A stretch of 64,000 nucleotides of DNA, taken from Magnetococcales bacterium. GTDB lineage: Bacteria; Pseudomonadota; Magnetococcia; Magnetococcales; JADFWU01. The stretch is taken from contig JADFWU010000007.1 in NCBI GenBank assembly GCA_015234045.1, forward strand, positions 1-64,000, in the 5' to 3' direction. Positions 9,072-17,866 of the stretch are shown here, one piece after another. Every line of letters starts with the position of its first letter. Position 1 is the stretch's first letter. The notes below the pieces were generated by a model. The model ran no database searches. It was given only the letters and a program-made list of their open reading frames with translations, and was not told the DNA's origin. Made by a program: the position numbers and the translations under genes.

Positions 9072-9900
9072 CAGAAAGGCCAGAATTGAAGGGAACCACC
9101 TGAGCTGGGATCAATGCCCGATCTGGCCGAAAACAAACGGTAGATTCCGCCTGTTGCAGGATCATTTTTGCAAATAATCGCACCATCGGTTGATGTGTCT
9201 TTCGATTCGGGGCAACCACCTCCATCACACCTGTCTTAGCCTCATAGGTAATCACTGCGTCTAATACCGGACGATGGGCACGAACTGTCCGTTTGCTCTG
9301 TTTACGTTCAACATGTTTATCGGACGTATCTTCACGATAGATAACCGCCTGAATCAATCGGTTCTGTTGGCCTTTTTTGCGCATGCTGTCCCGTTCATAC
9401 AGTTCAAGAAAAGCATTGCTGACATGGAACAGTTTTTTAATACCCTCTTCAAACGCTATACGGTGGTAGTGATTGTCACCAATGGACAATCCCTTGGAAC
9501 CAATAAAGCGGGACCAGCGCGGCCCTTGTCGGTTGAGTTCCGCATACAGAACATCCTCAGCACGACGAAATCCAGTCAGATCATGCAAAAACAACCACAA
9601 CGCCCGATCATGGCGGCTTTCCAAGTCAGGCACGATCTGTTGAGAACCGGCAATAGTGCGTATGGCATCTTGTCCTGGGCTGGATGCCAGGTTAAAAATA
9701 CGCTCGAAATCCGAGTATCCGACTGATCGGACCTCTTCACTCAGTTGATTGATACTCTTTAAAAGCCGCTGTGCTACCAGCCTCTGTTTTCCCTGCCAAG
9801 CCCTGTTTTGGATGGACAGTACATTGCGTTTATTGGAAGCGCATTGCAGCGGATTGAGCGAGGTCCGACGACATTCACTGGCTAAAACAGGCATCACCAC
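9031..9900 (-). CDS. Unknown protein, first gene of the umuDC operon
   Basis: An up to 289-residue protein I do not recognise. It is soluble, rich in Arg, Lys, Gln and Ser, and has no signal peptide or membrane helix. A conserved-looking block is RPVLDAVITYEAKTGVMEVV followed by APNRKTHQ. The 3' end overlaps umuD by 41 bases in another frame. The gene starts at 9900, 20 bases from the first TTCCGGAACA site, and diverges from the XRE gene. Position suggests a role in, or control of, the damage response. A start further in is possible. Confidence 0.75.
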   Translation of the reverse strand: MVMPVLASECRRTSLNPLQCASNKRNVLSIQNRAWQGKQRLVAQRLLKSINQLSEEVRSVGYSDFERIFNLASSPGQDAIRTIAGSQQIVPDLESRHDRALWLFLHDLTGFRRAEDVLYAELNRQGPRWSRFIGSKGLSIGDNHYHRIAFEEGIKKLFHVSNAFLELYERDSMRKKGQQNRLIQAVIYREDTSDKHVERKQSKRTVRAHRPVLDAVITYEAKTGVMEVVAPNRKTHQPMVRLFAKMILQQAESTVCFRPDRALIPAQVVPFNSGLSDGCSLRSRKGYIQ

Positions 9901-9918
9901 TACTCCCTGCTTGTCATT

Positions 9919-9928
9919 TATTCCGGAA
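9919..9928. promoter_or_regulatory. Candidate operator 1 (TTCCGGAA palindrome)
   Basis: The 8-bp palindrome TTCCGGAA lies at 9920-9927 and is followed by CA. The same ten bases TTCCGGAACA recur at 10006-10015, 86 bases away. It is about 20 bases upstream of the start of the leftward gene, a place where a bound repressor would block transcription. The XRE protein encoded next door is the obvious candidate ligand. Confidence 0.6.
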
Positions 9929-10004
9929 CAGATTAAGATATTTTCCGTAAGCAGAACTTATTTTGAGATCTTTCAGGTCCGCTGTCAACTACTATTTATA
10001 TCTG

Positions 10005-10014
10005 GTTCCGGAAC
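10005..10014. promoter_or_regulatory. Candidate operator 2 (GTTCCGGAAC palindrome)
   Basis: A perfect 10-bp palindrome with the same TTCCGGAACA core as operator 1. It is placed about 32 bases upstream of the XRE gene start, consistent with autoregulation. The two sites bracket the divergent promoter region between 9901 and 10046. Confidence 0.62.
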
Positions 10015-10046
10015 AATGTAGAAACAGAGCACTGGAGTGAATACGC

Positions 10047-10367
10047 ATGGCATCACCGATTGGAGAGAAAATTCGCGGCCTACGCAAACAGAAGGGGTAT
10101 ACCCTGGATCAACTGGCAGAACTGTGCGACACCAGTAAAAGTCGTATCTGGGAATTGGAAAACCGGGACAGCGTCCGCCCCACCGCCAATAAGCTTGGCA
10201 AGCTATCCGAGGCGCTGGGCGTGACGCTGGAATACCTGATGAGTGATGATAATAGCCCACCGGAGGACGAAGTGGTGGACCAGGCATTTTATAGGGAATA
10301 TAAAAAAATGCCCACAGATACCAAGAAAAAAATCAGGGAAATGGTGCGAATCTGGAGTGATGAATAA
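10047..10367 (+). CDS. XRE-family transcriptional repressor
   Basis: This 106-residue protein has an N-terminal helix-turn-helix of the Cro/C1 (HTH_3) type: IGEKIRGLRKQKGYTLDQLA, then a recognition helix around TSKSRIWELEN and ALGVTLEYLMSD. The C-terminal 35 residues are charged and probably dimerise. The stop TAA overlaps the ATG of the metallopeptidase gene (TAATG). An XRE repressor coupled to an IrrE/ImmA protease is the layout of Deinococcus DdrO-IrrE and of ICEBs1 ImmR-ImmA. There the protease cleaves the repressor after DNA damage. Confidence 0.9.
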   Translation: MASPIGEKIRGLRKQKGYTLDQLAELCDTSKSRIWELENRDSVRPTANKLGKLSEALGVTLEYLMSDDNSPPEDEVVDQAFYREYKKMPTDTKKKIREMVRIWSDE

Positions 10368-11218
10368 TGGACCAACCGCGCTCGCCGGTAGATTGGGCCA
10401 TGTTCGTCAATCAAGTCCTGGATCAAGCCTTTGGGCGAGAGCGCCATCCTATCAGCGTGATTGAAACTGCACAGCTTTTTTCAAAAATCAAATTTCCAGA
10501 CGAATCCATCTCCATTGTCCAAGGTGCCGACCTGCCTGGATTTCAAGGCATGCTGATACCAGATCCAAGAGGCCGAAAAGGCTGGGGCATATTTTTTAAT
10601 CATTCTGTCAAACCCAGAACACGGGTACGTTTTACCCTGGCTCATGAGTTCGGCCACTATCTACTTCATCGCCATCAGAAACCAGCGGGATTTCAGTGCC
10701 GTTCCGACACCATGCCGGAGTATGGTGATGTGGCATCCCGACAGGAACATGAAGCCAATCTATTTGCCTCTCATCTCTTGATGCCGCTCCATGATTTTCA
10801 AAGCCAAATCAGTCCTGATGAGATGACTGATTTGAACATGCTCTCTTTCATGGCCCAAAGATACGGTGTCTCTTTGATGGCGATTATCAGGCATTGGCTG
10901 TCTTTTACTCTTCATCCAGCGACTCTGGTTATTTCCCGCGAAGGATATATTCTCTGGTCAATTTCCAGTCAACCAGCAATCCAAACCGGAATGGTATTTC
11001 CTGTCCATAATGATCCAGTTGCCATTCCTGTTGACGCGTTAGCAGCCCATCCGCATATGATCAACTATCCTAAAGAGGGCGCATTAATGTCCGCTGGGAC
11101 TTGGTTTTCAAATCGGGACGTGGTTGAAATGGTGATCTACTCCGAGCGATATGATCTGGTCATTTCACTGTTGCTCTCACTGTCTGACCAGCCTGACAAT
11201 CCGGCTGTCAGATCATGA
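10367..11218 (+). CDS. IrrE/ImmA-family (M78) metallopeptidase
   Basis: This 283-residue protein contains the zinc motif HEFGH at residues 93-97 (TLAHEFGHYLLH). The third-ligand region EHEANLFASHLLMP lies near 127-140, as in DUF955/ImmA/IrrE peptidases. The C-terminal part (about 180-283) has no recognised domain. Known relatives cleave a partner XRE repressor to derepress stress or mobile-element genes. Translational coupling to the XRE gene makes that repressor the likely substrate. The last 6 bases overlap the convergent gene at 11213. Confidence 0.9.
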   Translation: MDQPRSPVDWAMFVNQVLDQAFGRERHPISVIETAQLFSKIKFPDESISIVQGADLPGFQGMLIPDPRGRKGWGIFFNHSVKPRTRVRFTLAHEFGHYLLHRHQKPAGFQCRSDTMPEYGDVASRQEHEANLFASHLLMPLHDFQSQISPDEMTDLNMLSFMAQRYGVSLMAIIRHWLSFTLHPATLVISREGYILWSISSQPAIQTGMVFPVHNDPVAIPVDALAAHPHMINYPKEGALMSAGTWFSNRDVVEMVIYSERYDLVISLLLSLSDQPDNPAVRS

Positions 11219-12469
11219 ATGCAGCCCCTGGTGTTTTGTCAGAACCAACCGTGCCAAGGCAGTGGACATCCAACCATTGCACCAGCGTAACAGCGTAAAC
11301 CGTCTTTTTATCCATGGACTTTCCTGGTAATAAAAACGCCCTTCCTGATGATACATGGTTGTAACAGCCCATTGGGCAATGCGCTCTACGAGACCGGAAT
11401 ATTGATCCATATGGCGACTGAAGGTAAGAATACCTTGCGCTGCGCCGTGAATGTCGTGCGGATACTCCCGATCACTACGCCAACGGGGCGCACCATCAGC
11501 GCTAAACAGATGTTTTGCATAGAAAGCCAGTCCCTTATCATAGGCTTTAGCCCACCTCTTTTCATTATAAACCACCTGTGCCCGATGTAAGGCATCCAGG
11601 ATAAAACCGGTGTGATAGTTGTCAATCTTGACGTGAGAATCTTCGGGAGGATCGGTATAAAACCACGCACCATCCTGGGTTTGGCGATTCACGACATAAT
11701 TCACCAATCTCCAGGCCGTTTTACTGAGTTCCTGATCGGAACAAACTGCCGCATATTGTGCAATGACGGCACCCACAAGGATAGAGACATCCATCACCCG
11801 AACGGTCATGGTCACTGGCTGATAAGAGAGGCAGAGTTCATCAGGTTCATTTTTGAGTTGCTTGAGATCACTAAGGAAAAACGGTAACGCATTCTTGACA
11901 GGCTGAAGAAATGCACGCTCTCCTGTAACCCGATGTGCATAGAGAAAAGCCTCACAAACAAAGCTGGTTACCACAGCATTAGGCGTAAACGCTGGCGAAA
12001 AAAATCCAGCATCTTCCCAAGGGTAAGGATATCCCCACCCTGCCCCACCGGCCGGCGTTGGTTTAACCAGAGTACGCAACAGGTCCAGGAATCCCACAGC
12101 CTCATCCAGATGATGCTGTTCACCACTATATTGATACCGGTCCAAAGAAGCGGTGGCAAAAAGAGCCAGTCCTTTTGGATTATAGGTTTTAGGCGTACCA
12201 AACAGCGGGCGTAGATTGATGGGGAAGCGCATCACCCCCTGGATGGCGACCAATCGCATCCAGCGGTGCCAACCCATGGTCCATCGCAAAATCGGGCTAT
12301 TCAGCCCATCATGCTTATTATGACCACGCCAATCCGATTTCCGTCCCCAGACGTACATCTTATCCAAGATCTGATTGATCTCTTCTGTAGAAGGTGTAAC
12401 AGTATTGGGCACGGACAACTCCTCTGTATAGCCGTCATTACAGGGTTTACCAGGATGGGACATCACCAT
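11213..12469 (-). CDS. Alpha/alpha-toroid (glycosidase/heparinase-N-like) protein of the glycan cluster
   Basis: A protein of about 418 residues with repeated helix pairs rich in Trp, Tyr and His, typical of (alpha/alpha)6 barrels. Examples are GWGYPYPWEDAGFF, YHTGFILDALHRAQ and DIHGAAQGILTF. No catalytic pair can be assigned by eye. Proteins like this occur in polysaccharide clusters as hydrolase, lyase or epimerase relatives. The ATG at 12469 was chosen over an upstream in-frame ATG at 12505. It still overlaps the 3' end of asnB by 23 bases, with a GAG-type ribosome site before it. Confidence 0.65.
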   Translation of the reverse strand: MVMSHPGKPCNDGYTEELSVPNTVTPSTEEINQILDKMYVWGRKSDWRGHNKHDGLNSPILRWTMGWHRWMRLVAIQGVMRFPINLRPLFGTPKTYNPKGLALFATASLDRYQYSGEQHHLDEAVGFLDLLRTLVKPTPAGGAGWGYPYPWEDAGFFSPAFTPNAVVTSFVCEAFLYAHRVTGERAFLQPVKNALPFFLSDLKQLKNEPDELCLSYQPVTMTVRVMDVSILVGAVIAQYAAVCSDQELSKTAWRLVNYVVNRQTQDGAWFYTDPPEDSHVKIDNYHTGFILDALHRAQVVYNEKRWAKAYDKGLAFYAKHLFSADGAPRWRSDREYPHDIHGAAQGILTFSRHMDQYSGLVERIAQWAVTTMYHQEGRFYYQESPWIKRRFTLLRWCNGWMSTALARLVLTKHQGLHS

Positions 12470-14345
12470 TTTTCTCGAACAATTCCACCCACAAAGATGT
12501 GCCAACCATCAAATAGAGTAAAAAATAGTGCCAACGCAAACGATTATCTGGCTGGCTGTGCAAAATTTTATCTACAAAAACAGGATTGAACAGGCCATCG
12601 TCCTTAAGCCGCTGCGGTGATAACCACTCTAGGGCGAAAGGGCGTAAATGGGTACTAAAAAAGTCCGCCGCATTCACTTGGAACCCTGATTTGGGACGAC
12701 TGAGAATCTCATCGCCCAACCAAGGACGAACGACACGGCGCATCAACCCTTTAAGCCGCCCTCCAGGCATCAATTCCTGCCAAGTCAGACGATTGACAAG
12801 CTGAATAAGGGCCTCATCCAAAAAAGGTGTGCGACTTTCCAGGCCAAAAGCCATGCTGACCCGATCCTCTTGCCAGAGAAAATCGTTGACCAGTTTATTA
12901 TCTTCTTCAAACCGTCGTCCCTGGGTCAAATAATCACCCCCACTGTCGGGCCAGTGACCACCCAACCAATGAAAAGCATCGGGCAGATTAGCGTCCAACA
13001 GCCGTGGTCCATAAAGTCTTTGCCGTTGGTGCGGATGGTCCCAAACATTGCGGATAATACCGTAGGCGCGTGGTGTGCCCAGACTGCCTACCATACGGAT
13101 ACCGCGCACCCTCTCTTCCCAACGCAGGGGCGGAATCTGAGGCAAAAACTGTGCTGAAGCGTGAGCAACAGTGCGTAATAGTGGGGTTGCACCTGGCCAG
13201 CGCTTCACTCGGGTCTGGATCTGAAGAAAACGGTGGATCACATAGCCTAAAAACAGCTCATCACCGCCCAATCCAGACAGCGCCACTTTGCAGTGACGGC
13301 TGGCAAGCTGGGCAACTGATGCAGCCTGATACGCGTTGACCTTTGGGGTCTCCAAATGCCACACCAAACGCGGCAACCAGCGGTCAAAACCACCGGGCAT
13401 GGGTTCTCTCAGATTGGAAAGGCCAAACTGGCGCGCTGTCTGCTGGGCACCATCCGCTTCATCAGGATGATCACCGGCCTCAATGGTGAAGGTTTGGGGC
13501 GGCGATCCATCACGATTTAGTTCGCTGGCCACAGAGGCGATAGTTGCGGAATCCAAACCGGCAGAAAGATAGATACCAACCGGCACATCCGCAATCATAT
13601 GACGTTCAACAGCCGAGACAATCTCGCTACGTATCTCCTCCTCGTCTGGAGAACCGGATTTAAAACGGTCTGGAAATGGAGAGAGATGGGTCTGACTAAT
13701 GCGGCCATTCTGCCAAATCAAAACCCCACCTGGAGCAAGTTGGTGAACGCCTTGAAACAGCGTATCCTCACCGGGCACATAACGAAAATTGAGTAGCAGA
13801 TGCAGAGAGGCAGTATCCATCCTGGCCGACTGATTCATAGCAGGCAGAAGCGCCTTCGCTTCAGAGGCAAACAACAACCGTTCACCTTCCTGACGGATAA
13901 AAAGCGGTTTAATTCCCTGTCGATCCCGAACTAAAATTCCCGTTTCACTGTGCGGATCCCAAATGGCAAAAGCAAACATCCCGGAAAGATGCGCTAAACC
14001 GTCAAGCCCATATTCCAGATACTGAACCAAAACGGTTTCGGTATCCGTTCGCGTCTGAAAAGGCGTACCACGCTGTGAAAGTGCGGTTCTGAATTCTGGG
14101 AAATTATAGGTCTCACCGTTATAGATGATCACACCGCGACGGTGGTAATCCCAAAGGGGTTGCGCACCAGCATTAGGATCAATAATGGCAAGCCGGACAT
14201 GCCCCAAACCCACCTGATTCTCCAGATGGATACCCTGACCATCTGGACCTCGGTGGGCTATTTGGCTGATCATTGCTCTCAGCGTCTGTTTTGGACTGCG
14301 ATCACGTTGAGGAGCAGGCCCAAACCATCCAGCGATGCCACACAT
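12447..14345 (-). CDS. asnB: Glutamine-dependent asparagine synthetase-type amidotransferase
   Basis: A 632-residue class II amidotransferase. Cys2 is the glutaminase nucleophile (MCGIAGWFG), followed by AHRGPDGQG and YNGETYNF. The synthetase half has the ATP pyrophosphatase loop SAGLDSATIASV and LSGLGGDELFLGY. Members in sugar clusters amidate carboxylates such as uronic acids instead of making free Asn. Its location among glycan genes makes that likely. It is followed with overlap by the toroid protein and preceded by a DUF354 gene 31 bases upstream. Confidence 0.88.
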   Translation of the reverse strand: MCGIAGWFGPAPQRDRSPKQTLRAMISQIAHRGPDGQGIHLENQVGLGHVRLAIIDPNAGAQPLWDYHRRGVIIYNGETYNFPEFRTALSQRGTPFQTRTDTETVLVQYLEYGLDGLAHLSGMFAFAIWDPHSETGILVRDRQGIKPLFIRQEGERLLFASEAKALLPAMNQSARMDTASLHLLLNFRYVPGEDTLFQGVHQLAPGGVLIWQNGRISQTHLSPFPDRFKSGSPDEEEIRSEIVSAVERHMIADVPVGIYLSAGLDSATIASVASELNRDGSPPQTFTIEAGDHPDEADGAQQTARQFGLSNLREPMPGGFDRWLPRLVWHLETPKVNAYQAASVAQLASRHCKVALSGLGGDELFLGYVIHRFLQIQTRVKRWPGATPLLRTVAHASAQFLPQIPPLRWEERVRGIRMVGSLGTPRAYGIIRNVWDHPHQRQRLYGPRLLDANLPDAFHWLGGHWPDSGGDYLTQGRRFEEDNKLVNDFLWQEDRVSMAFGLESRTPFLDEALIQLVNRLTWQELMPGGRLKGLMRRVVRPWLGDEILSRPKSGFQVNAADFFSTHLRPFALEWLSPQRLKDDGLFNPVFVDKILHSQPDNRLRWHYFLLYLMVGTSLWVELFEKNGDVPSW

Positions 14346-14376
14346 GTAACGACCTCATACAAAAGATCAACAACGG

Positions 14377-15429
14377 TTAAAAGGTGAACTCAAGGGGTTC
14401 ACGACGTGCGGCCTTAAGCACAAAATCAGTTATGAAATCCGCAACATCAATCGTATCATCCAGAAGCTTTTGATGCGCTGACAGCAACGAATCATCAGAT
14501 TTTTTCAACATATCATCCAGAATTGATTGCAGATTAGGCCAAGAGAAATCCCGCAGATTGTGTACAAGACCGTAGCGACTCTCCTGCTCATCAGTATAAC
14601 CGCGTCCTGTCTCAGCGGCATAGATGGCCGGGACACCCAAAACAGCACACTCTGAGGCCATGGTTGCACTTTCACCCACAAAGAGGCGACAAAAAGCCAT
14701 CAAGTGATGAATCTGCGCGGGATTACCGTGAAAAGCATGGTCAGACAAATCATCAGGCAGCGGCGTTTCCGAGGAGATGATAACCTTACCATATTGAGAG
14801 AGATGGTTGGTGCAACGCCTCAATAATTCAGGTGTCCACCCACTGTCAAACTGATCATGATTGGCCTGCCAGGAGACCGTACGGATAAAGAAGGTTGCAC
14901 CCTCTTGAGCCAATCCATTATCCAGGGCAATCTGCCGGTCGGGGTGAAAACGGCGCGGATGAAGATAGCTCAGTTCATGATACCCTGGATAACGTAGATG
15001 CCGTTTGGGTAACCAGGCTTGATAACAGCGCGGAACCACAACCATCGATGCAAACGGATAAGTAATGGCATTGGAAAGACGGGCATTCTCGGTATCATAA
15101 AACACTACCGAAGGCACCCCGGTAAGGCGACCTACCTGAGCAATGGACACACCAGCAATTCCGGTCATTACGTCTGGCTTAAAAGCGCGCACCACCTTCC
15201 ATAAGGCCCAGTTGCGGGTAATCAGCTCACGAGCCAGAGCGACAAACCCACCACCGCCAAGACTGGAAAGCACTTGGTGTTTCAGTCCCAAGGCATCAAG
15301 AAGATCGGTAGCAATCTCTTTGTGACGGGAGGTGATAAGCACCTCATGGCCGCTTGCCTGCCATTGCTGAATGGGGTGACGGAAAAAATGAACATGGGCA
15401 GGATGAACAATATCAACGATGATTTTCAT
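14377..15429 (-). CDS. DUF354-family glycosyltransferase-like protein
   Basis: A 350-residue protein beginning KIIVDIVHPAHVHFFRHP, the hallmark of DUF354. It has a GT-B-like layout: an N-terminal Rossmann domain with a Gly-rich LSSLGGGGF, and a C-terminal nucleotide-sugar region with FVGESATMASECAVLGVPAI. DUF354 proteins occur in archaeal and bacterial polysaccharide clusters and resemble UDP-GlcNAc 2-epimerase/GT-B folds. The activity is not established. It is probably cytosolic and acts in assembly of the cluster's glycan. Confidence 0.8.
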   Translation of the reverse strand: MKIIVDIVHPAHVHFFRHPIQQWQASGHEVLITSRHKEIATDLLDALGLKHQVLSSLGGGGFVALARELITRNWALWKVVRAFKPDVMTGIAGVSIAQVGRLTGVPSVVFYDTENARLSNAITYPFASMVVVPRCYQAWLPKRHLRYPGYHELSYLHPRRFHPDRQIALDNGLAQEGATFFIRTVSWQANHDQFDSGWTPELLRRCTNHLSQYGKVIISSETPLPDDLSDHAFHGNPAQIHHLMAFCRLFVGESATMASECAVLGVPAIYAAETGRGYTDEQESRYGLVHNLRDFSWPNLQSILDDMLKKSDDSLLSAHQKLLDDTIDVADFITDFVLKAARREPLEFTF

Positions 15430-15474
15430 AGGCGGCTCACTCTTTATCTAATTCAAAAAGTTGCAACAGAACCG

Positions 15475-16431
15475 TTAACCTGCGCTAAAGCTTTCTATTT
15501 TTTTTCCTTCAAAAAAACTATGCATTAAGAAAATACCAACGATGTTTATCAATCTCCCAGCCACACCACAGAAAATTATCTCAGCAGTACCAACACCAAA
15601 TGGACCCAAGAAAAAAATACATATCCCTTCAGAAACCCCTATACCTTGGACTGTAAGCGGGATCAAAGATGATAAAAAAGCCACAGAAGTGGTGAAAAAG
15701 ACAGGAGTAAATGGCACATCACTCTGTACGCCACGCAACAAAAACAATAAAGCATAAGTTGCCGCAGCCAACCTAACAAAACTAATAATCAGGTTGACTA
15801 ACACTATTCTTCGGTTGTGGTGCTTGAAATACATCAGCGTTTTGAGGACCTGCTCAATCTTCTCTTTTAATCGACCACGGAAACGATCGACTATAAACTC
15901 ATGAACTCGGGTGTTAAATGAAATAAATACGGAAAAGCACAATACTACAAAGATGACAAATAAAAGAAACCAATCCGTACCATAATTTCCATACAAAATA
16001 AAGCCAATTACTGCACAGAAAAGTGTCGCAAAAAAACTGATCAACTTATCCATTATTACGTATAATAGAGAGTCGGAAAGAGGTATGGACCGCTGTAACA
16101 TATGAGAAATTGTAAGATCACCCAACTTTCCTGGCAACCACAATGATAGTGATTGAGAGACAAAAAATGCCTTGAAAAATTGAGCCTTACCTACCTGTCC
16201 CCTACGAGGTGCCCAATAAAAAAGATAGAGATTGATGCCACCCAAACATAGTGAACCGGTAGTAAGAAGAAACCCCAAAAACACCCAAGACGATGATATA
16301 TTATTGATCAAGTATTTCCATTCATCAATGGAACTCAATGATACTATATAGGCCATCAACCCAACTGATGCCATGAGGCGTCCGATAAAAATCAATCGGT
16401 TGCGTTGTACCCGTGATAAATTAATCATCAT
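15475..16431 (-). CDS. Lysylphosphatidylglycerol-synthase-TM/UPF0104-like membrane protein
   Basis: A 318-residue polytopic protein with about eight hydrophobic segments. It has the family pattern FFKAFFVSQSLSLWLPGKLGD in the first third and SLIPLTVQGIGVSEG near residue 255-270. The family (AglD/MprF-TM) is linked to lipid-linked sugar or lipid flipping. Here it may move or modify a glycolipid intermediate. The gene is A+T-richer than the housekeeping part of the window. Its start ATG directly abuts the stop of the upstream radical SAM gene. Confidence 0.75.
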   Translation of the reverse strand: MMINLSRVQRNRLIFIGRLMASVGLMAYIVSLSSIDEWKYLINNISSSWVFLGFLLTTGSLCLGGINLYLFYWAPRRGQVGKAQFFKAFFVSQSLSLWLPGKLGDLTISHMLQRSIPLSDSLLYVIMDKLISFFATLFCAVIGFILYGNYGTDWFLLFVIFVVLCFSVFISFNTRVHEFIVDRFRGRLKEKIEQVLKTLMYFKHHNRRIVLVNLIISFVRLAAATYALLFLLRGVQSDVPFTPVFFTTSVAFLSSLIPLTVQGIGVSEGICIFFLGPFGVGTAEIIFCGVAGRLINIVGIFLMHSFFEGKKIESFSAG

Positions 16432-17826
16432 CTATTCTTTCCCAAGCAGGAAAAACACTTCCCGCTTTAGCCTATGGTAAAGTCGCATAGGATCCTTACG
16501 CAATAGACGCAATCCAAATAGAAACCGTTTTTTCTGTACCAAACTGTAGAACTTTTTCAACCATGCGTACAACTCCTTACGGTTTAATGTTTTTGACACA
16601 ACTACCGCTCCGTTGAGGACATGTTCTGGCTCCTCAAGTGAGGCAAGAATATCCAGTGATGACCAATCAAAATCATCATCTATTTGAATTATTCCACCTT
16701 TCACAGCATCATCCCATATGTCAGTCCCTGGGTAGGGGATTAGCAGAAACACTTGGAGCAAATGGATTGGGAGCTTTTTAATAAGATCATACGTCTCTTG
16801 AATGTGTTCATTGGTTTCATAAGGAAAACCAATAATAAAGCTGGCTTGAATGTTAATCTTCGCCTTATCCAGAAGCTCAACAGCCCGGATAATCTTATCC
16901 ACCTTATAGCCTTTATTTATATATTCCAATGTAGTTGGTGACCCGGATTCCAACCCCATTGAGACATCAGTAACGTTCATACTTTTCAAAATCTCAATCG
17001 ATTTTGGGGTAATATGGTCGGCACGAGTAGCAACGATGTATTTGAAATTATCAATGAGCCCATTCTCATTCAGAATTTTGGCTATAGCCTTTAATCTTCT
17101 TCGATTTAGAGTGAACAAATCATCCCATATTTTGATTGTACGAATATTAGGATAATGCTCTAAATGTTTTTTAATATACTGAACAATATATTCAGGAGAA
17201 AATACTCTAACATTATCATGTGAAGGGGTAGCACAAAAACGGCAATAAAAAGGACAACCCCGACAAGTCATGATACATAATATGTCATCGTTCAATTTGT
17301 CCATATGCAGCAATGGAATTGGCAATTCATTAAGATCTTGTATAACGGGGGGGCGGCCGGTATTCCGAACAGTACTGGTTTTTTCATCTCGGAAAATCAT
17401 GCCTGGCAACTGTTCCAGACACTCTTGGCTCCAACCTTCATCATACTGTAGTAACAATTCAGGGAAGCTTTGTTCAGCTTCACCAATAACACCAACATCC
17501 ATATCTGGACTAAGATCTTCTGGCCGAATTTCCACATGGGGGCCACCAACGACAACATGGATTCCGCGCCGTTTACAGTTTTGAGCCAGCTCTAACACCT
17601 TGCTCCACACAGCTGTATAGGCTGAAATTCCTACAATATCCGGCTGAAATTCAGCCAATGTTGCTTCATCGGCAAGACCAATTTCAAAGGTAATGCCCGG
17701 AATTTTTTCTCTTGCTGATTCAACGAGATAAGAAAGCCCCAAGGGTGCTGTAACCAACTCCCCAGAGGCATTATAATTGCACGGACATGTCAAGAGAACT
17801 TTAAGGTCAGCAGCACTTTTTTTCAT
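16432..17826 (-). CDS. B12-binding domain radical SAM protein
   Basis: A 464-residue protein. The N-terminal cobalamin-binding fold (about 1-135) includes PLGLSYLVESAREK and VVVGGPHVEIRP, but no DxHxxG motif, so base-on or loose B12 binding is expected. The radical SAM [4Fe-4S] motif is CPFYCRFC near residue 190, followed by MGLESGSPTTLEYINKG. This class catalyses methylations and rearrangements in lipid, antibiotic and glycan biosynthesis. The substrate is unknown. It sits in the middle of the glycan cluster. Confidence 0.88.
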   Translation of the reverse strand: MKKSAADLKVLLTCPCNYNASGELVTAPLGLSYLVESAREKIPGITFEIGLADEATLAEFQPDIVGISAYTAVWSKVLELAQNCKRRGIHVVVGGPHVEIRPEDLSPDMDVGVIGEAEQSFPELLLQYDEGWSQECLEQLPGMIFRDEKTSTVRNTGRPPVIQDLNELPIPLLHMDKLNDDILCIMTCRGCPFYCRFCATPSHDNVRVFSPEYIVQYIKKHLEHYPNIRTIKIWDDLFTLNRRRLKAIAKILNENGLIDNFKYIVATRADHITPKSIEILKSMNVTDVSMGLESGSPTTLEYINKGYKVDKIIRAVELLDKAKINIQASFIIGFPYETNEHIQETYDLIKKLPIHLLQVFLLIPYPGTDIWDDAVKGGIIQIDDDFDWSSLDILASLEEPEHVLNGAVVVSKTLNRKELYAWLKKFYSLVQKKRFLFGLRLLRKDPMRLYHRLKREVFFLLGKE

Positions 17827-17866
17827 ATTTTAGAATTCTTTCCATGTAGGCGCAACCTACTAATTA

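Noticed and set aside
9901..10046. LexA box upstream of umuDC
   Set aside because: Neither CTGT-N8-ACAG nor GTTC-N7-GTTC patterns were found near the starts; only the TTCCGGAA sites are present.
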